Below, in pieces: positions 1 to 8,759 of a stretch of DNA of 33,755 nt. Both the position numbers and the translations under genes were made by a program. Every line of letters begins with the position of its first letter. Position 1 is the stretch's first letter. This DNA is from an uncultured beta proteobacterium (GTDB lineage: Bacteria; Pseudomonadota; Gammaproteobacteria; Burkholderiales; Burkholderiaceae_C). The DNA is taken from assembly GCA_903930255.1 (NCBI GenBank), contig CAIYYA010000083.1, positions 1 to 33,755 of the forward strand, in the 5' to 3' direction. A model generated the notes under the pieces. The model ran no database searches. It saw nothing but the letters and a program-made list of their open reading frames with translations, and was not told the origin of the DNA.

Positions 1-306
1 GCCGCAGGTCCGCATCCACAGCAATCCTGTCTTGCGGCTATCCAGAGAGACAATGTTGCCTTCGGCAGCGCTCTGGCCAATGGCGTAAAGGCTGGCAAGA
101 TCGACCCTAAGGAAAAGGCCGAACTTGAGAAAAACCACGCCGATTTACTGACTGCAGAAAAAGCTGCTGCAGCCGATCAGAATGTCAGCGCGGCCGAGTG
201 CAAGGCCTTGCAAGACAAAGTCGCCGCGCAGCACAAGCAATTTTCCGCCGCCATGGCAGCCCCAGTGCCAGCCAAGCCAGTCGCTCAACCCGTCAAGAAG
301 CCTTAA
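1..306 (+). CDS. 3' end of an Ala/Lys/Glu-rich small protein (partial)
   Basis: Frame 1 is open from the first base to a TAA at 304-306, giving the last 101 residues of a protein whose start lies upstream of the window. The visible part is rich in Ala, Lys, Glu and Gln, looks helical (a run of Lys/Glu/Ala heptad-like residues in the middle), contains two cysteines, and ends in a Pro/Ala/Val/Lys tail (PVPAKPVAQPVKKP). Such tails are common in small exported or envelope-associated proteins, but the signal peptide, if any, is outside the window. I do not recognise a family. Codon usage and third-position GC match the neighbouring core genes, so it is probably a real gene. It converges with pmbA, with about 100 bases between the two stops and no clear hairpin terminator there. 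Confidence 0.6.
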   Translation, partial: AAGPHPQQSCLAAIQRDNVAFGSALANGVKAGKIDPKEKAELEKNHADLLTAEKAAAADQNVSAAECKALQDKVAAQHKQFSAAMAAPVPAKPVAQPVKKP

Positions 307-408
307 TTCTCGTTTCATTGACTTGCGCAAGTTCTCCCGCTAGCTGTACGCAGTACGCGGATTACCTTAGCTGTGGCTCAAGTCATTCCTGCATGCCCTT
401 TGAGGTGC

Positions 409-1800
409 TCAGCTACCCGCAAGCTTCATGCGCTTGATGAGCACCGAGCCAACGGTTTTAGCACCGTAGTTATAGGTGTCGGCACCAATGGCTACGATGT
501 CTTTGAACATGTTTTTCAGATTCCCGGCAATGGTGATTTCCTCCACCGGAAAGGCGATTTGCCCCTTTTCGACCCAAAAACCACTTGCGCCACGCGAGTA
601 GTCACCAGTGACCCCATTCACACCACTGCCCAGAAGCTCGGTGACAAACAGGCCAGTGCCTAGGCGCTGCAACATGGCATCCAGATCGTCACCCGGGCGT
701 GTCAGGCGCGAACTCAGCGTCAGATTGTGTGACCCCCCTGAATTGCCGGTGCTTTTCAGACCTAGCTTGCGTGCTGAGTAGCTGCCCAAAAAGTAACCTT
801 GCACCTTGCCTGCATCGACTACGCTACGAGCTTGCACGCGCGCACCTTCGTCGTCAAACGGCGAGCTGCCCTTGCCACGTTTGACAAACGGGTCTTCCAA
901 AATGTCGATGTGTTTGGGAAAAACCGGCTTGCCTAAAGAGTCCAATAAAAATGAGCTTTTACGGTACAGCGAGCCGCCACTGATGGCTTGCACAAAGCTG
1001 CCCAGCAAACCCGCCGCCAACGGCGACTCAAATAGCACCGGGCATTCGGTGGTAGCAATTTTGCGTGCGTTAAGTCGGCTCAAGGCGCGTTCGGCAGCGT
1101 AGCGCCCGATGGCTTCGGGAGGCGCTAAGTCTGCCGCATCACGCTGTGAGCTGTACCAGGCATCGCGTTGCATATTTTTGCCTTTGCCAGCAATCGGCGA
1201 AACCGAAATCGACTGGCGCGAACTGGCGTAGCCACCGCGAAAACCATGCGTATGGGCCGTAAAAAAGTGCGACTGCTGGGCTGACACACTGGCACCCTCG
1301 CTGTTGCTGATGCGTTTGTCGACAGCCAAGGCGGCAGACTCTGCACGCAAAGCCAGCAAAATGGCTTCGTCACTGTTGATCGACCACGGAAAAAACAGCT
1401 GGAGGTCCTGGCGGTGCTCGCTGGTTGGCGCAATATCAGCCTCATCGGGCAAAGCTGCAAAGGGGTCTTCAGCGGTAAAACGGGCAATGTCAAAAGCAGC
1501 TTGCACGGTTTGCGCCAAGCCAGCCGGTGAAAAATCCGAGGTGCTGGCATTGCCACGGCGTTGTCCCACGTGCACGGTGATGCCCAGCGATTTGTCGCGA
1601 TTGCGTTCGACGTTTTCCAGCTCCCCTTTGCGCACCGAAACGCTCAGACCACAGCCTTCGGAGGCGTGGGCTGCCGCATCGCTGGCACCGAGTTGTTTGG
1701 CATGCGCCAGGGCCTGATCGACCAGACCTTCAAAATAAGTGCGACTAAAGCTGAAACCCTGTTCAGCGCGGGAGGTAGGTTGGGTGTTAGATTGATTCAT
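409..1800 (-). CDS. pmbA: Metalloprotease accessory subunit PmbA/TldE
   Basis: This 463-aa protein matches the PmbA/TldE family (peptidase U62) in length and in its C-terminal Gly-rich block (GSGVNGVTGDYSRGASGFWVEKG and the following AGNLKNM). TldE partners TldD in a cytoplasmic heteromeric protease that degrades unfolded peptides and matures modified peptides such as microcin B17. TldD carries the metal-binding HExxxH; no such motif is present here, so this is the TldE subunit. ATG at 1798-1800 is the only sensible start. It is divergent from darP with only 22 bases between the two start codons, an arrangement common for pmbA and yjgA homologues in proteobacteria, so the two promoters must overlap or lie inside the genes. 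No tldD is in the window. Confidence 0.93.
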   Translation of the reverse strand: MNQSNTQPTSRAEQGFSFSRTYFEGLVDQALAHAKQLGASDAAAHASEGCGLSVSVRKGELENVERNRDKSLGITVHVGQRRGNASTSDFSPAGLAQTVQAAFDIARFTAEDPFAALPDEADIAPTSEHRQDLQLFFPWSINSDEAILLALRAESAALAVDKRISNSEGASVSAQQSHFFTAHTHGFRGGYASSRQSISVSPIAGKGKNMQRDAWYSSQRDAADLAPPEAIGRYAAERALSRLNARKIATTECPVLFESPLAAGLLGSFVQAISGGSLYRKSSFLLDSLGKPVFPKHIDILEDPFVKRGKGSSPFDDEGARVQARSVVDAGKVQGYFLGSYSARKLGLKSTGNSGGSHNLTLSSRLTRPGDDLDAMLQRLGTGLFVTELLGSGVNGVTGDYSRGASGFWVEKGQIAFPVEEITIAGNLKNMFKDIVAIGADTYNYGAKTVGSVLIKRMKLAGS

Positions 1801-1822
1801 GGCGCGGCTATGATACTTGCCT

Positions 1823-2473
1823 ATGTCAAGAAAACTGAAAAAAGGCTATTTTGTACGCGGTGAATTCGTTGCTGAGGGTAGCGAACGCGACATTGAGCTT
1901 AAAGCCGAGCTCAAAGGCACCACCGAACAAAGCCGCACCGACCTGAAACGCGAAAGCACAGAATTGCAAAAATTGGGTGAAGCTTTGCTAACGCTGCGTG
2001 CCGACCAGCTGATGCGTCTGGCCATCTCTGAAAAATTCAAGGATGCCATTGCCGAGGCAAAACGCATCACGAACTTTGAAGGCAAACGCCGTCAAATGCA
2101 ATACATCGGCAAATTCATGCGTCACTTGGAACCGCTGGTGCTTGAATCTGTAAAAAAAGCACTCGACGAACAAGCCAATGGGAGTGTTTCCGAAAATTTG
2201 GCGCTGCACCAATGCGAACTTTGGCGCGATCGGCTGATTGCAGAAGAAGTCGCTTTTGAGGAATGGATCAGCGCCCACTCTGGCACCGACACCCAACAGT
2301 TGCGTGCGCTGATTCGTCAGGCACGCAAAGATGCTGTGCCAGAAAAAGCAGGTGCAGCTGTGCGCCATGGTCGCGCCTACCGTGAAATTTTTCAGCTGGT
2401 GCGTGAACAGCTTGGTGCCCTGCCTGAGCGTGAAAACGATGACCCATTGTTTAACCCCGTCCACGAAGCATGA
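1823..2473 (+). CDS. darP: Ribosome-associated 50S assembly factor DarP (YjgA, DUF615)
   Basis: The 216-aa, highly charged helical protein has the DUF615/YjgA signature: SRKLKKGYFVRGEF near the N-terminus, KRESTELQKLGEALL around residues 38-52, and KRRQMQYIGKFMR around 88-100. DarP binds late 50S precursors and aids large-subunit maturation. I start at ATG 1823; an in-frame TTG lies two codons upstream but has no support. The C-terminus (residues ~195-216) is acidic. Its TGA overlaps the ATG of mogA (ATGA at 2470-2473), so the two are probably translationally coupled, although their functions are unrelated. Confidence 0.92.
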   Translation: MSRKLKKGYFVRGEFVAEGSERDIELKAELKGTTEQSRTDLKRESTELQKLGEALLTLRADQLMRLAISEKFKDAIAEAKRITNFEGKRRQMQYIGKFMRHLEPLVLESVKKALDEQANGSVSENLALHQCELWRDRLIAEEVAFEEWISAHSGTDTQQLRALIRQARKDAVPEKAGAAVRHGRAYREIFQLVREQLGALPERENDDPLFNPVHEA

Positions 2474-3078
2474 TGAATTGCAGCGCTCACAACCCCTACC
2501 CTTCGATCAAAATCGGCATTGTGTCGGTAAGCGACCGTGCCTCCAGTGGGGTTTATGCTGACAAAGGTTTGCCAGCCTTGCAAGACTGGTTAACGCGCGC
2601 GCTAAATAACCCACTGCAGTTTGAGCCGCGCTTGATTCCAGACGAACAAGCGGCCATCAGTGCCGCGCTGATCGAGCTGGTCGAGGCGGGTTGTGCTTTG
2701 GTGCTGACGACCGGCGGCACCGGTCCGGCGCTGCGCGATGTGACGCCCGAGGCTACGCTGGCGGTGGCACACAAGGTCATGCCCGGGTTTGGTGAGCAAA
2801 TGCGCCAAATCAGCCTGCACTTTGTCCCCACCGCTATTCTCTCGCGCCAGGTTGCCGTGATTCGCGGGCAGTGTCTGATCATCAACTTGCCAGGGCAACC
2901 CAAGTCGATTGCCGAAACGCTCGAAGGTTTGAAAGATGCCGATGGCAAACAGCTGGTGGACGGTATTTTTGCCGCTGTTCCTTATTGCATTGACCTGATT
3001 GGTGGCCCTTATCTGCAGTGCAACGCCGAAATTTGCAAAGCTTTTCGTCCGAAAGCGGCGATTCGAAGTTTTGAATAA
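2470..3078 (+). CDS. mogA: Molybdopterin adenylyltransferase MogA
   Basis: MogA transfers AMP from ATP to molybdopterin, preparing it for molybdate insertion in molybdenum cofactor synthesis. The 202-aa product has the two MogA/MoaB family signatures: TTGGTGPALRDVTPEAT at residues 80-96 and INLPGQPKSIAE at about 138-149, plus the N-terminal IGIVSVSDRASSGVYADKG strand. A Thr-rich GGTG loop followed by RDVTPEA fits MogA rather than MoaB. ATG 2470 and ATG 2473 are both possible starts; the first overlaps the darP stop. Length is typical (E. coli MogA is about 195 aa). It is the last gene of the darP-mogA pair; a chemoreceptor gene follows after 67 bases. Confidence 0.93.
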   Translation: MMNCSAHNPYPSIKIGIVSVSDRASSGVYADKGLPALQDWLTRALNNPLQFEPRLIPDEQAAISAALIELVEAGCALVLTTGGTGPALRDVTPEATLAVAHKVMPGFGEQMRQISLHFVPTAILSRQVAVIRGQCLIINLPGQPKSIAETLEGLKDADGKQLVDGIFAAVPYCIDLIGGPYLQCNAEICKAFRPKAAIRSFE

Positions 3079-3145
3079 GGATTAACACTACCATTCTCAG
3101 GGTCAAACGAGGGTATTCTTTGCATCTGAACATTTGGAGGTTCGC

Positions 3146-4747
3146 ATGTCAGCAGTGAGAGCATCCCCAGAATCTCGTTTTGCACTTAACCGCATCAAAA
3201 TCTTCATGCGACTGGGCGTCGTAGCGTGTCTTCCTGTGCTGCTTTTCTTGGGATTTTCAAGCTGGCTCTCGCTAGGACTGAATGCGGTACAAACCAGCAC
3301 CGACATCGCTTTCAAAGTCGATACGGTTTTTGCCTTAAAAGCCAAAGACATGCAACGCAATGTAGTGCAGGTGCAGCAGTTCCTCACTGACGTTTCTGCG
3401 ACCCGCGCGCTAGACGATCTTGCCGATGGTTTTGATGAAGCGAAAAAAAATCAGGCGCTCTTTCTGGCTGACCTGGCACTGTTCAAAACGTTTGAAAGCC
3501 AGCACAACAACAGCGCTCAAATCGAATTGCTGGGCAAAATTCAGCAAAATTTTGATATTTATTACGCCAACGGTGTGCGAATGGCTAAGGCCTATGTTGC
3601 GGGAGGGCCTGCTACGGGTAACCCACTCATGGGTGCGTTTGATCAATCAAGTCTGGCACTTCAAGCCACGCTGGATCAGCTGGTGCAATACCAGTTAACG
3701 CAGCTCAATGTGAAAAGTGAGGCTCTGCAATCGCATGCCAATCACTTGCGCTGGGTGGCATGGTTATTAAGCATCTTGAGTGCGCTGGTGGTTTTTGTGG
3801 TGACTTGGGTCGTTTCTCGTTCCATCGTTTTGCCATTAAAAAATGCGCTTCAGATCGTGCAGGCGGTATCAGCTGGCGACTTGCGTAACAGTGTGCAAAC
3901 CTCGGGGCGTGACGAGATTGCCGAACTTCTGCACGCGGTTAATCACATGCAAGCTAGTTTGGTGAGTGTGGTGGCCAATGTGCGCCAGGGTTCAGAAAGC
4001 GTTTCCACGGCAAGTTCCGAGATCGCCCAGGGCAATCAGGATCTATCCAACCGCACCGAGAGTCAGGCCAGTGCACTTGAGCAAACTGCTGCCAGCATGG
4101 AGCAGCTGAGTGCCACTGTCAAACACAATGCCGATAACGCGCGCCAGGCCAACCAGCTTGCCATGAGTGCCAGTGTTGTGGCTGTGCAAGGGGGCCAGGT
4201 TGTGGCTCAAGTTGTCGACACCATGAAAGGTATCAATGAGGCCTCTCGCAAAATATCCGACATCATCAGTGTGATTGATGGGATTGCTTTTCAAACCAAT
4301 ATTCTTGCGCTGAATGCCGCCGTTGAGGCTGCTCGGGCCGGCGAGCAAGGGCGTGGCTTTGCCGTGGTGGCGACTGAGGTTCGCTCTTTAGCAGGTCGAT
4401 CGGCCGATGCGGCCAAAGAAATCACAGGGCTGATCAACGCGAGTGTTGAGCGCGTAGAGCGAGGCACAACTTTGGTTGACAAGGCAGGCACGACTATGGA
4501 TGAAGTTGTTGCCAGCATCAAGCGTGTGACTGACATCATGGGTGAAATCAGCGCAGCCAGCACCGAACAAAGTCAGGGTGTGGCGAAAGTTGGCGACGCG
4601 GTGACGCAAATGGATCAGGTTACGCAGCAAAACGCAGCCTTGGTCGAAGAAATGGCTGCTGCAGCGATCAGTCTGAAATCACAGGCCCAAGAACTGGTGC
4701 AAACGGTCGCCATGTTCAAGTTGGGCAAGAGCTGCGACACCTTTTAA
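3146..4747 (+). CDS. Methyl-accepting chemotaxis protein
   Basis: A 533-aa transmembrane chemoreceptor. Visible in order: a first membrane helix (about residues 16-38), a helical periplasmic sensor of about 155 residues containing four-helix-bundle-like segments, a second membrane helix (around [21 protein letters not shown]), a HAMP domain, and a cytoplasmic signalling coiled coil. The coil carries the hairpin-tip signature [20 protein letters not shown] and the following [15 protein letters not shown], which bind CheA/CheW. Several Glu/Gln pairs in the flanking helices are candidate methylation sites. The C-terminus ends KLGKSCDTF without an NWETF-type CheR/CheB tether. Start ATG 3146 is preceded by TTGGAGG at a good distance; the upstream in-frame TTG overlaps that ribosome-binding site. 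The ligand cannot be told. It is monocistronic and converges with cysE after 6 bases. Confidence 0.93.
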   Translation: MSAVRASPESRFALNRIKIFMRLGVVACLPVLLFLGFSSWLSLGLNAVQTSTDIAFKVDTVFALKAKDMQRNVVQVQQFLTDVSATRALDDLADGFDEAKKNQALFLADLALFKTFESQHNNSAQIELLGKIQQNFDIYYANGVRMAKAYVAGGPATGNPLMGAFDQSSLALQATLDQLVQYQLTQLNVKSEALQSHANHLRWVAWLLSILSALVVFVVTWVVSRSIVLPLKNALQIVQAVSAGDLRNSVQTSGRDEIAELLHAVNHMQASLVSVVANVRQGSESVSTASSEIAQGNQDLSNRTESQASALEQTAASMEQLSATVKHNADNARQANQLAMSASVVAVQGGQVVAQVVDTMKGINEASRKISDIISVIDGIAFQTNILALNAAVEAARAGEQGRGFAVVATEVRSLAGRSADAAKEITGLINASVERVERGTTLVDKAGTTMDEVVASIKRVTDIMGEISAASTEQSQGVAKVGDAVTQMDQVTQQNAALVEEMAAAAISLKSQAQELVQTVAMFKLGKSCDTF

Positions 4748-4753
4748 ATTGGC

Positions 4754-5527
4754 TTATTCACGCACCAATTGGTTCAATTTGGCGGCTTCAAAATGCTCGC
4801 TGGTGGCGGCATCGGTGGGCACCACGGTGATGGTGTTGCGCTGGCAGGTGAGCTGTTCCATGGCTTTCCACAGCATAGCAATTTGATGTTCTTGCCCCGC
4901 TGCGGTATCGATCAGACCGCGCAACGCTTGACTCAACGGGTCGTCGTTTTGAGTCACACCGTACGCCGAAAAGCCCATTTTTGAGGCAGCTTCTTCACGC
5001 TTTTGGTCGTGTTCTGCGACGATGATGCGCGCCGGGTTACCCACAGCGGTCGCACCGGCTGGGACAGGTTTGGTGACCACCGCGTTAGAGCCGACCTTGG
5101 CACCATCGCCCACGGTAAAACCACCTAAAACTTGGGCACCTGCCCCCACCACCACGCCACGCCCCAAGGTGGGATGCCGTTTGGTTCCCTTGTAGAGCGA
5201 GGTGCCGCCCAAGGTGACACCTTGGTAGATCGTGCAGTCGTCTCCAATTTCCGCGGTTTCCCCCACCACCACACCCATCGCATGGTCAAAAAAAACCCGC
5301 TCGCCAATGCTGGCTCCCGGATGAATTTCGATGCCCGTCAAAAAACGTGCCGTGTGCGAGATGTAGCGTCCCAACCATTTGAAGTCGCGCATCCAGCAAG
5401 CATGCGCGACACGGTGCAACAACACAGCGTGAAAACCAGGGTAACAAGTGAGCACCTCCCAGCGGCTGCGCGCAGCCGGGTCGCGTTCAAGAATACAGTC
5501 AAGGTCAGATTTGATACGGGAAAACAT
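4754..5527 (-). CDS. cysE: Serine O-acetyltransferase CysE
   Basis: CysE acetylates L-serine with acetyl-CoA to O-acetylserine, the first committed step of cysteine synthesis. The 257-aa protein has an N-terminal helical region, then left-handed beta-helix hexapeptide repeats (residues ~66-165). Catalytic Asp81-His82 lie in FFDHAMGVVVGET, and GGTSLYKGTKRHPT (His118) lines the acetyl-CoA site. It is the short form lacking the long N-terminal domain of the E. coli enzyme, but it has a C-terminal tail of about 90 residues beyond GNPARI that looks helical. That tail is where cysteine feedback inhibition and cysteine-synthase binding usually reside, although here it ends LVRE and not in the usual Ile. 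It is 9 bases downstream of trmJ on the same strand, so probably co-transcribed. Confidence 0.94.
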   Translation of the reverse strand: MFSRIKSDLDCILERDPAARSRWEVLTCYPGFHAVLLHRVAHACWMRDFKWLGRYISHTARFLTGIEIHPGASIGERVFFDHAMGVVVGETAEIGDDCTIYQGVTLGGTSLYKGTKRHPTLGRGVVVGAGAQVLGGFTVGDGAKVGSNAVVTKPVPAGATAVGNPARIIVAEHDQKREEAASKMGFSAYGVTQNDDPLSQALRGLIDTAAGQEHQIAMLWKAMEQLTCQRNTITVVPTDAATSEHFEAAKLNQLVRE

Positions 5528-5536
5528 GGCTTAAGT

Positions 5537-6322
5537 TTAATCTTGGCTCGCTTGCACGCAGGTAAGCTGGGGATTCAGCATCATTTTGGCAATGCCACGC
5601 AGGATGTGAATCTCTTCTTGTGTCAGATCAGCCCGGTTGAATAGTTGATTAAGCCGGGGCATGAGTTTTTTGGGTGCACTTGGATCAAGAAATCCAATTT
5701 GCGTCAACCCCTGCTCCAGGTGCGTCAACATACCGGAAATCTGCTGTGCATCGGCGCGCAGCGCTGGCAGGGTGGCAGATTGCACCGGATAAGAACCCAA
5801 GGCCACGCGCCAGTCGTAGGCAATCACCTGCAAAGCGGCTGCCAGATTGAGTGAGCCAAACTGCGGGTTACTTGGAATGCTCAAGCACACATGACAACGG
5901 TACACATCGTCATTGCTCATGCCAAAGCGTTCACTTCCAAACAAAAAACCGATCCCAAAATTTGTCATCATTTCAGGCTCCAGCGCTTGTGCATTAAGCA
6001 TCGGCAGCTCTTTTTTTTGCAGCAATTCAAAATACGCTCGGGGTGTCATGGTGGGGGGGCCAAAGTCGCGCGGTGTCATAGCGGTTGCGCACAGATGCGT
6101 CATGCCAGCCAGCGCCTCATCGAGCGTGTCTACGATGCGCGCATTTTTCAGCACATCAAGTGCACCGCTGGCGCGTTGAATGGTTTCTTCGCGGCGCAGC
6201 ACGTTGGGCCAGCGTGGGGCTACCAATACCAAATCGTCGAAACCCATGGTTTTCATGGCACGTGCGGCTGCCCCGACATTTCCGGCATGACTGGTGTTAA
6301 TAAGGATGAATCGCGTCTGCAT
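5537..6322 (-). CDS. trmJ: tRNA (cytidine/uridine-2'-O)-methyltransferase TrmJ
   Basis: This 261-aa SPOUT-fold methyltransferase should 2'-O-methylate nucleotide 32 of the tRNA anticodon loop using S-adenosylmethionine. Signatures are NTSHAGNVGAAARAMKTMGF at residues 9-28 (motif 1 with Asn and Arg), FGSERFGMSNDD (motif 2), and IPSNPQFGSLNLAAALQV (motif 3), which together form the trefoil knot and cofactor pocket. The C-terminal ~90 residues are the helical extension typical of TrmJ (ending in an LTQEEIHILRGIAKMM segment). Start ATG 6322 gives the canonical N-terminus. It is the first gene of a two-gene minus-strand unit with cysE and is divergent from suhB, with about 106 bases between the starts, which must hold both promoters. 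Confidence 0.93.
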   Translation of the reverse strand: MQTRFILINTSHAGNVGAAARAMKTMGFDDLVLVAPRWPNVLRREETIQRASGALDVLKNARIVDTLDEALAGMTHLCATAMTPRDFGPPTMTPRAYFELLQKKELPMLNAQALEPEMMTNFGIGFLFGSERFGMSNDDVYRCHVCLSIPSNPQFGSLNLAAALQVIAYDWRVALGSYPVQSATLPALRADAQQISGMLTHLEQGLTQIGFLDPSAPKKLMPRLNQLFNRADLTQEEIHILRGIAKMMLNPQLTCVQASQD

Positions 6323-6428
6323 GTGTCTGGTCTGAAATCGTCAGGTCGGCGTTTAGCCCGTTAAAATGGCGTTATTGTCGCTGCCCGTATCGCCGGGCAG
6401 TCGATTTGCTCATCAACCGGTAAAAATC

Positions 6429-7307
6429 ATGATATCTCCCAATACGCACCCGATGATGAACGTGGCTGTGAAAGCTGCCCGTGCTGCAGGCGCCATCATC
6501 AACCGTGCCGCACTTGACGTTGAGTCGGTTCGCGTCTCGCAAAAACAGGCCAATGACTTTGTCACCGAAGTCGATCAGGCCAGTGAGGCCATCATCATCG
6601 AAAACTTGCTGGGCGCCTACCCTGGGCATGCGATTTGGGCTGAAGAATCGGGTCGCGTTCATGGTTCGCAAGATTCCGAGTTTGTCTGGATCATCGATCC
6701 GTTGGATGGCACGACCAACTTCATTCATGGTTTGCCAATTTACTGCGTCAGCATCGCTTTGGCGGTGCGCGGCAAGGTTGAGCAGGCCGTGATTTACGAC
6801 CCCAGCCGCAATGACCTGTTTACGGCGACCAAGGGTCGAGGCGCCTACATGAACAACCGGCGCATGCGCGTATCCAAACGCCTTCGTCTGCAAGAGTGCT
6901 TGATTTCGACCGGTTTTCCGTATCGTCACGACGACGACATCAATACTTATTTGCGCATGATGGGCGACTTGATGCAGCGCACCGCTGGTTTGCGCCGTCC
7001 GGGAGCTGCCGCGCTTGATCTGGCTTATGTGGCGGCTGGTTTCACCGATGGATTTTTCGAAACCGGTTTGCAGGCCTGGGACGTCGCTGCGGGTTCACTG
7101 CTGATCACCGAAGCTGGCGGATTGGTGGGCAATTTCACGGGTGATGCGAACTTTTTGGAACAAAAAGAATGCATGGCAGCAAACCCGCGTATTTACGCCC
7201 AAATGGTCAGTCTGCTGAGTAAATACAGCAAGTTTGCCACGGTCGAAGAAAAAGCGGTCACAACTGCCGCGCTTGCCGAAATCAAAACCTTGATTACGGC
7301 ACGTTGA
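6429..7307 (+). CDS. suhB: Inositol-1-monophosphatase SuhB
   Basis: Mg-dependent phosphatase of the IMPase family; SuhB also joins rRNA antitermination complexes in proteobacteria. The 292-aa form has all metal-binding motifs: AEESG (Glu72-Glu73), [13 protein letters not shown] (Asp90, Asp93) and [15 protein letters not shown] (Asp218). I chose ATG 6429 ([18 protein letters not shown]) because the family normally begins with HPMLNIA-like sequence; the longer in-frame ATG at 6366 would add 21 non-conserved residues and lies close to the trmJ promoter. The C-terminus has a ~15-residue Ala-rich extension. The gene ends one base before the sbcB stop on the other strand. Confidence 0.93.
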   Translation: MISPNTHPMMNVAVKAARAAGAIINRAALDVESVRVSQKQANDFVTEVDQASEAIIIENLLGAYPGHAIWAEESGRVHGSQDSEFVWIIDPLDGTTNFIHGLPIYCVSIALAVRGKVEQAVIYDPSRNDLFTATKGRGAYMNNRRMRVSKRLRLQECLISTGFPYRHDDDINTYLRMMGDLMQRTAGLRRPGAAALDLAYVAAGFTDGFFETGLQAWDVAAGSLLITEAGGLVGNFTGDANFLEQKECMAANPRIYAQMVSLLSKYSKFATVEEKAVTTAALAEIKTLITAR

Positions 7308-8753
7308 TCAATCGCGTTGCGGCGCAATCATTTCGACATAGTCGTACAGAGCGCCCAATATGGCTTGGCCACGCTCGTCAGCGTTGTCAGCGAGTTTGTC
7401 CATTTGATCAAATAAGGCATCCACCGTCAGTGCCCCGTTGACGCCGTCAAACAAACGTGCAGCGCGATCAGCGTCCCAGTTGGCTCTTTCATCGGCATGC
7501 AAACTTTCTGGGAAATTGCGTGCACGGTAGCGCCATAGCAGCTCACGCAGTCGGGTATCTTCAAATGCAGGGCGCGCACGGCTAAGGGCTTCGGGGCTGA
7601 GTTGGCGCAAATCATTCAGTCTGCGCCGGTCGGCGTTGCCAACAAATCCACCGTAAAGGTCTTCATCCACATCGGGTGTGGTGCTGGTTGGCCGGGCAAA
7701 CACCTGCTCCCAAATAGCGCTCATATCAGGCAGATCGCGTGCGCGTTCGGCGTTTTGCAATTGCGCCGACATATCCACGCCCCAGCGCTGCGCCATCTCT
7801 GGGCTCAAAACTTTGCGGTTACGCATCACCATAGGCGATTTGTTTAAATGCACGGATTTGACAGGCAAGCGGTTCATTCCGGTGGGCAGCTCAGCGCTTT
7901 TGCTGAACAGGCGCAGACGAATTTGCTCAGCGTTCAGGCTGGCCAGCTCGAGCGGGTCAAAGGCCAAATCCCAGGCCAACAACTCATTTTTGTTGCCCGG
8001 GTGCATGGCCAGCGGCCACATCAGCGCCAGACAACCCCGCTCGGGGGCAAACATGCCGGATATATGCAAAAAGGGCTGCGCTTGGGCAAGGCTGGTAGGC
8101 AAACCAAGCTCGGTCATGACCTGATTTTTTTTGTGCAGGCCAAAACAAAAATCAAACAGTTTGGGCTGAGAGGTTTTGATCAGCCTGGCCAGGGCAATGG
8201 TGGCGTGCACGTCGCTCAGCGCGTCGTGCGCCGACTCATGCAGCAAACCATTGGCCGCGCTTAAGTCGCCAAGTTTGAAGCTGGGCTTGCCGTCCGGCTT
8301 GGTCGGCCACGCAATACCCTCAGGGCGCAAAGCGTAGGCTGTACGCACCACATCGAGCAAATCCCAGCGACCGCAGTCGTTTTGCCACTCGCGCGCATAG
8401 GGGTCGATCAGGTTGCGCCAGAACATAAAGCGCGTGATTTCGTCATCAAAACGAATGGTGTTGTAGCCGACCCCAACGGTGCCGGGCAGGCTCAGCGCCT
8501 GTTCGATTTGCGCCGCAAACTGGTATTCTGGCAGCCCTTTTTCGAGGCAAATTTGCGGTGTGATGCCGGTAATCAGACAAGCCTCTGGTTCAGGTAGAAA
8601 GTCGTTGGCCGGCTGACAATAAAGCATGATCGGCACCCCGATGGGGTTCAGATCAGCATCGGTGCGAATAGCGGCAAACTGTGCAGGGCGTGCACTGCGC
8701 GTGTTAGCGCCAAAAGTTTCGTAATCGTGCCAAAGAAAGGTGTGTGTGTTCAT
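7308..8753 (-). CDS. sbcB: Exodeoxyribonuclease I (SbcB/ExoI)
   Basis: A 3'-to-5' single-strand DNA exonuclease acting in mismatch repair and recombination. The 481-aa length is typical. DEDDh motifs are in place: Asp10-x-Glu12 in FLWHDYETFG, NTIRFDDEITR (second Asp), and HDALSDVHATIALARLI with the catalytic His and the last Asp. The middle region after residue ~205 matches the SH3-like and C-terminal helical domains of ExoI (for example VHLNKSPMV, involved in the inter-domain groove). It lies 6 bases downstream of relA on the same strand, so it is likely read as the last gene of the hydrolase-relA-sbcB unit. Confidence 0.95.
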   Translation of the reverse strand: MNTHTFLWHDYETFGANTRSARPAQFAAIRTDADLNPIGVPIMLYCQPANDFLPEPEACLITGITPQICLEKGLPEYQFAAQIEQALSLPGTVGVGYNTIRFDDEITRFMFWRNLIDPYAREWQNDCGRWDLLDVVRTAYALRPEGIAWPTKPDGKPSFKLGDLSAANGLLHESAHDALSDVHATIALARLIKTSQPKLFDFCFGLHKKNQVMTELGLPTSLAQAQPFLHISGMFAPERGCLALMWPLAMHPGNKNELLAWDLAFDPLELASLNAEQIRLRLFSKSAELPTGMNRLPVKSVHLNKSPMVMRNRKVLSPEMAQRWGVDMSAQLQNAERARDLPDMSAIWEQVFARPTSTTPDVDEDLYGGFVGNADRRRLNDLRQLSPEALSRARPAFEDTRLRELLWRYRARNFPESLHADERANWDADRAARLFDGVNGALTVDALFDQMDKLADNADERGQAILGALYDYVEMIAPQRD

Positions 8754-8759
8754 CGATAC

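Noticed and set aside
3134-3145. TTG start four codons upstream for the chemoreceptor
   Set aside because: The TTG lies within the ribosome-binding sequence TTGGAGG that serves ATG 3146.
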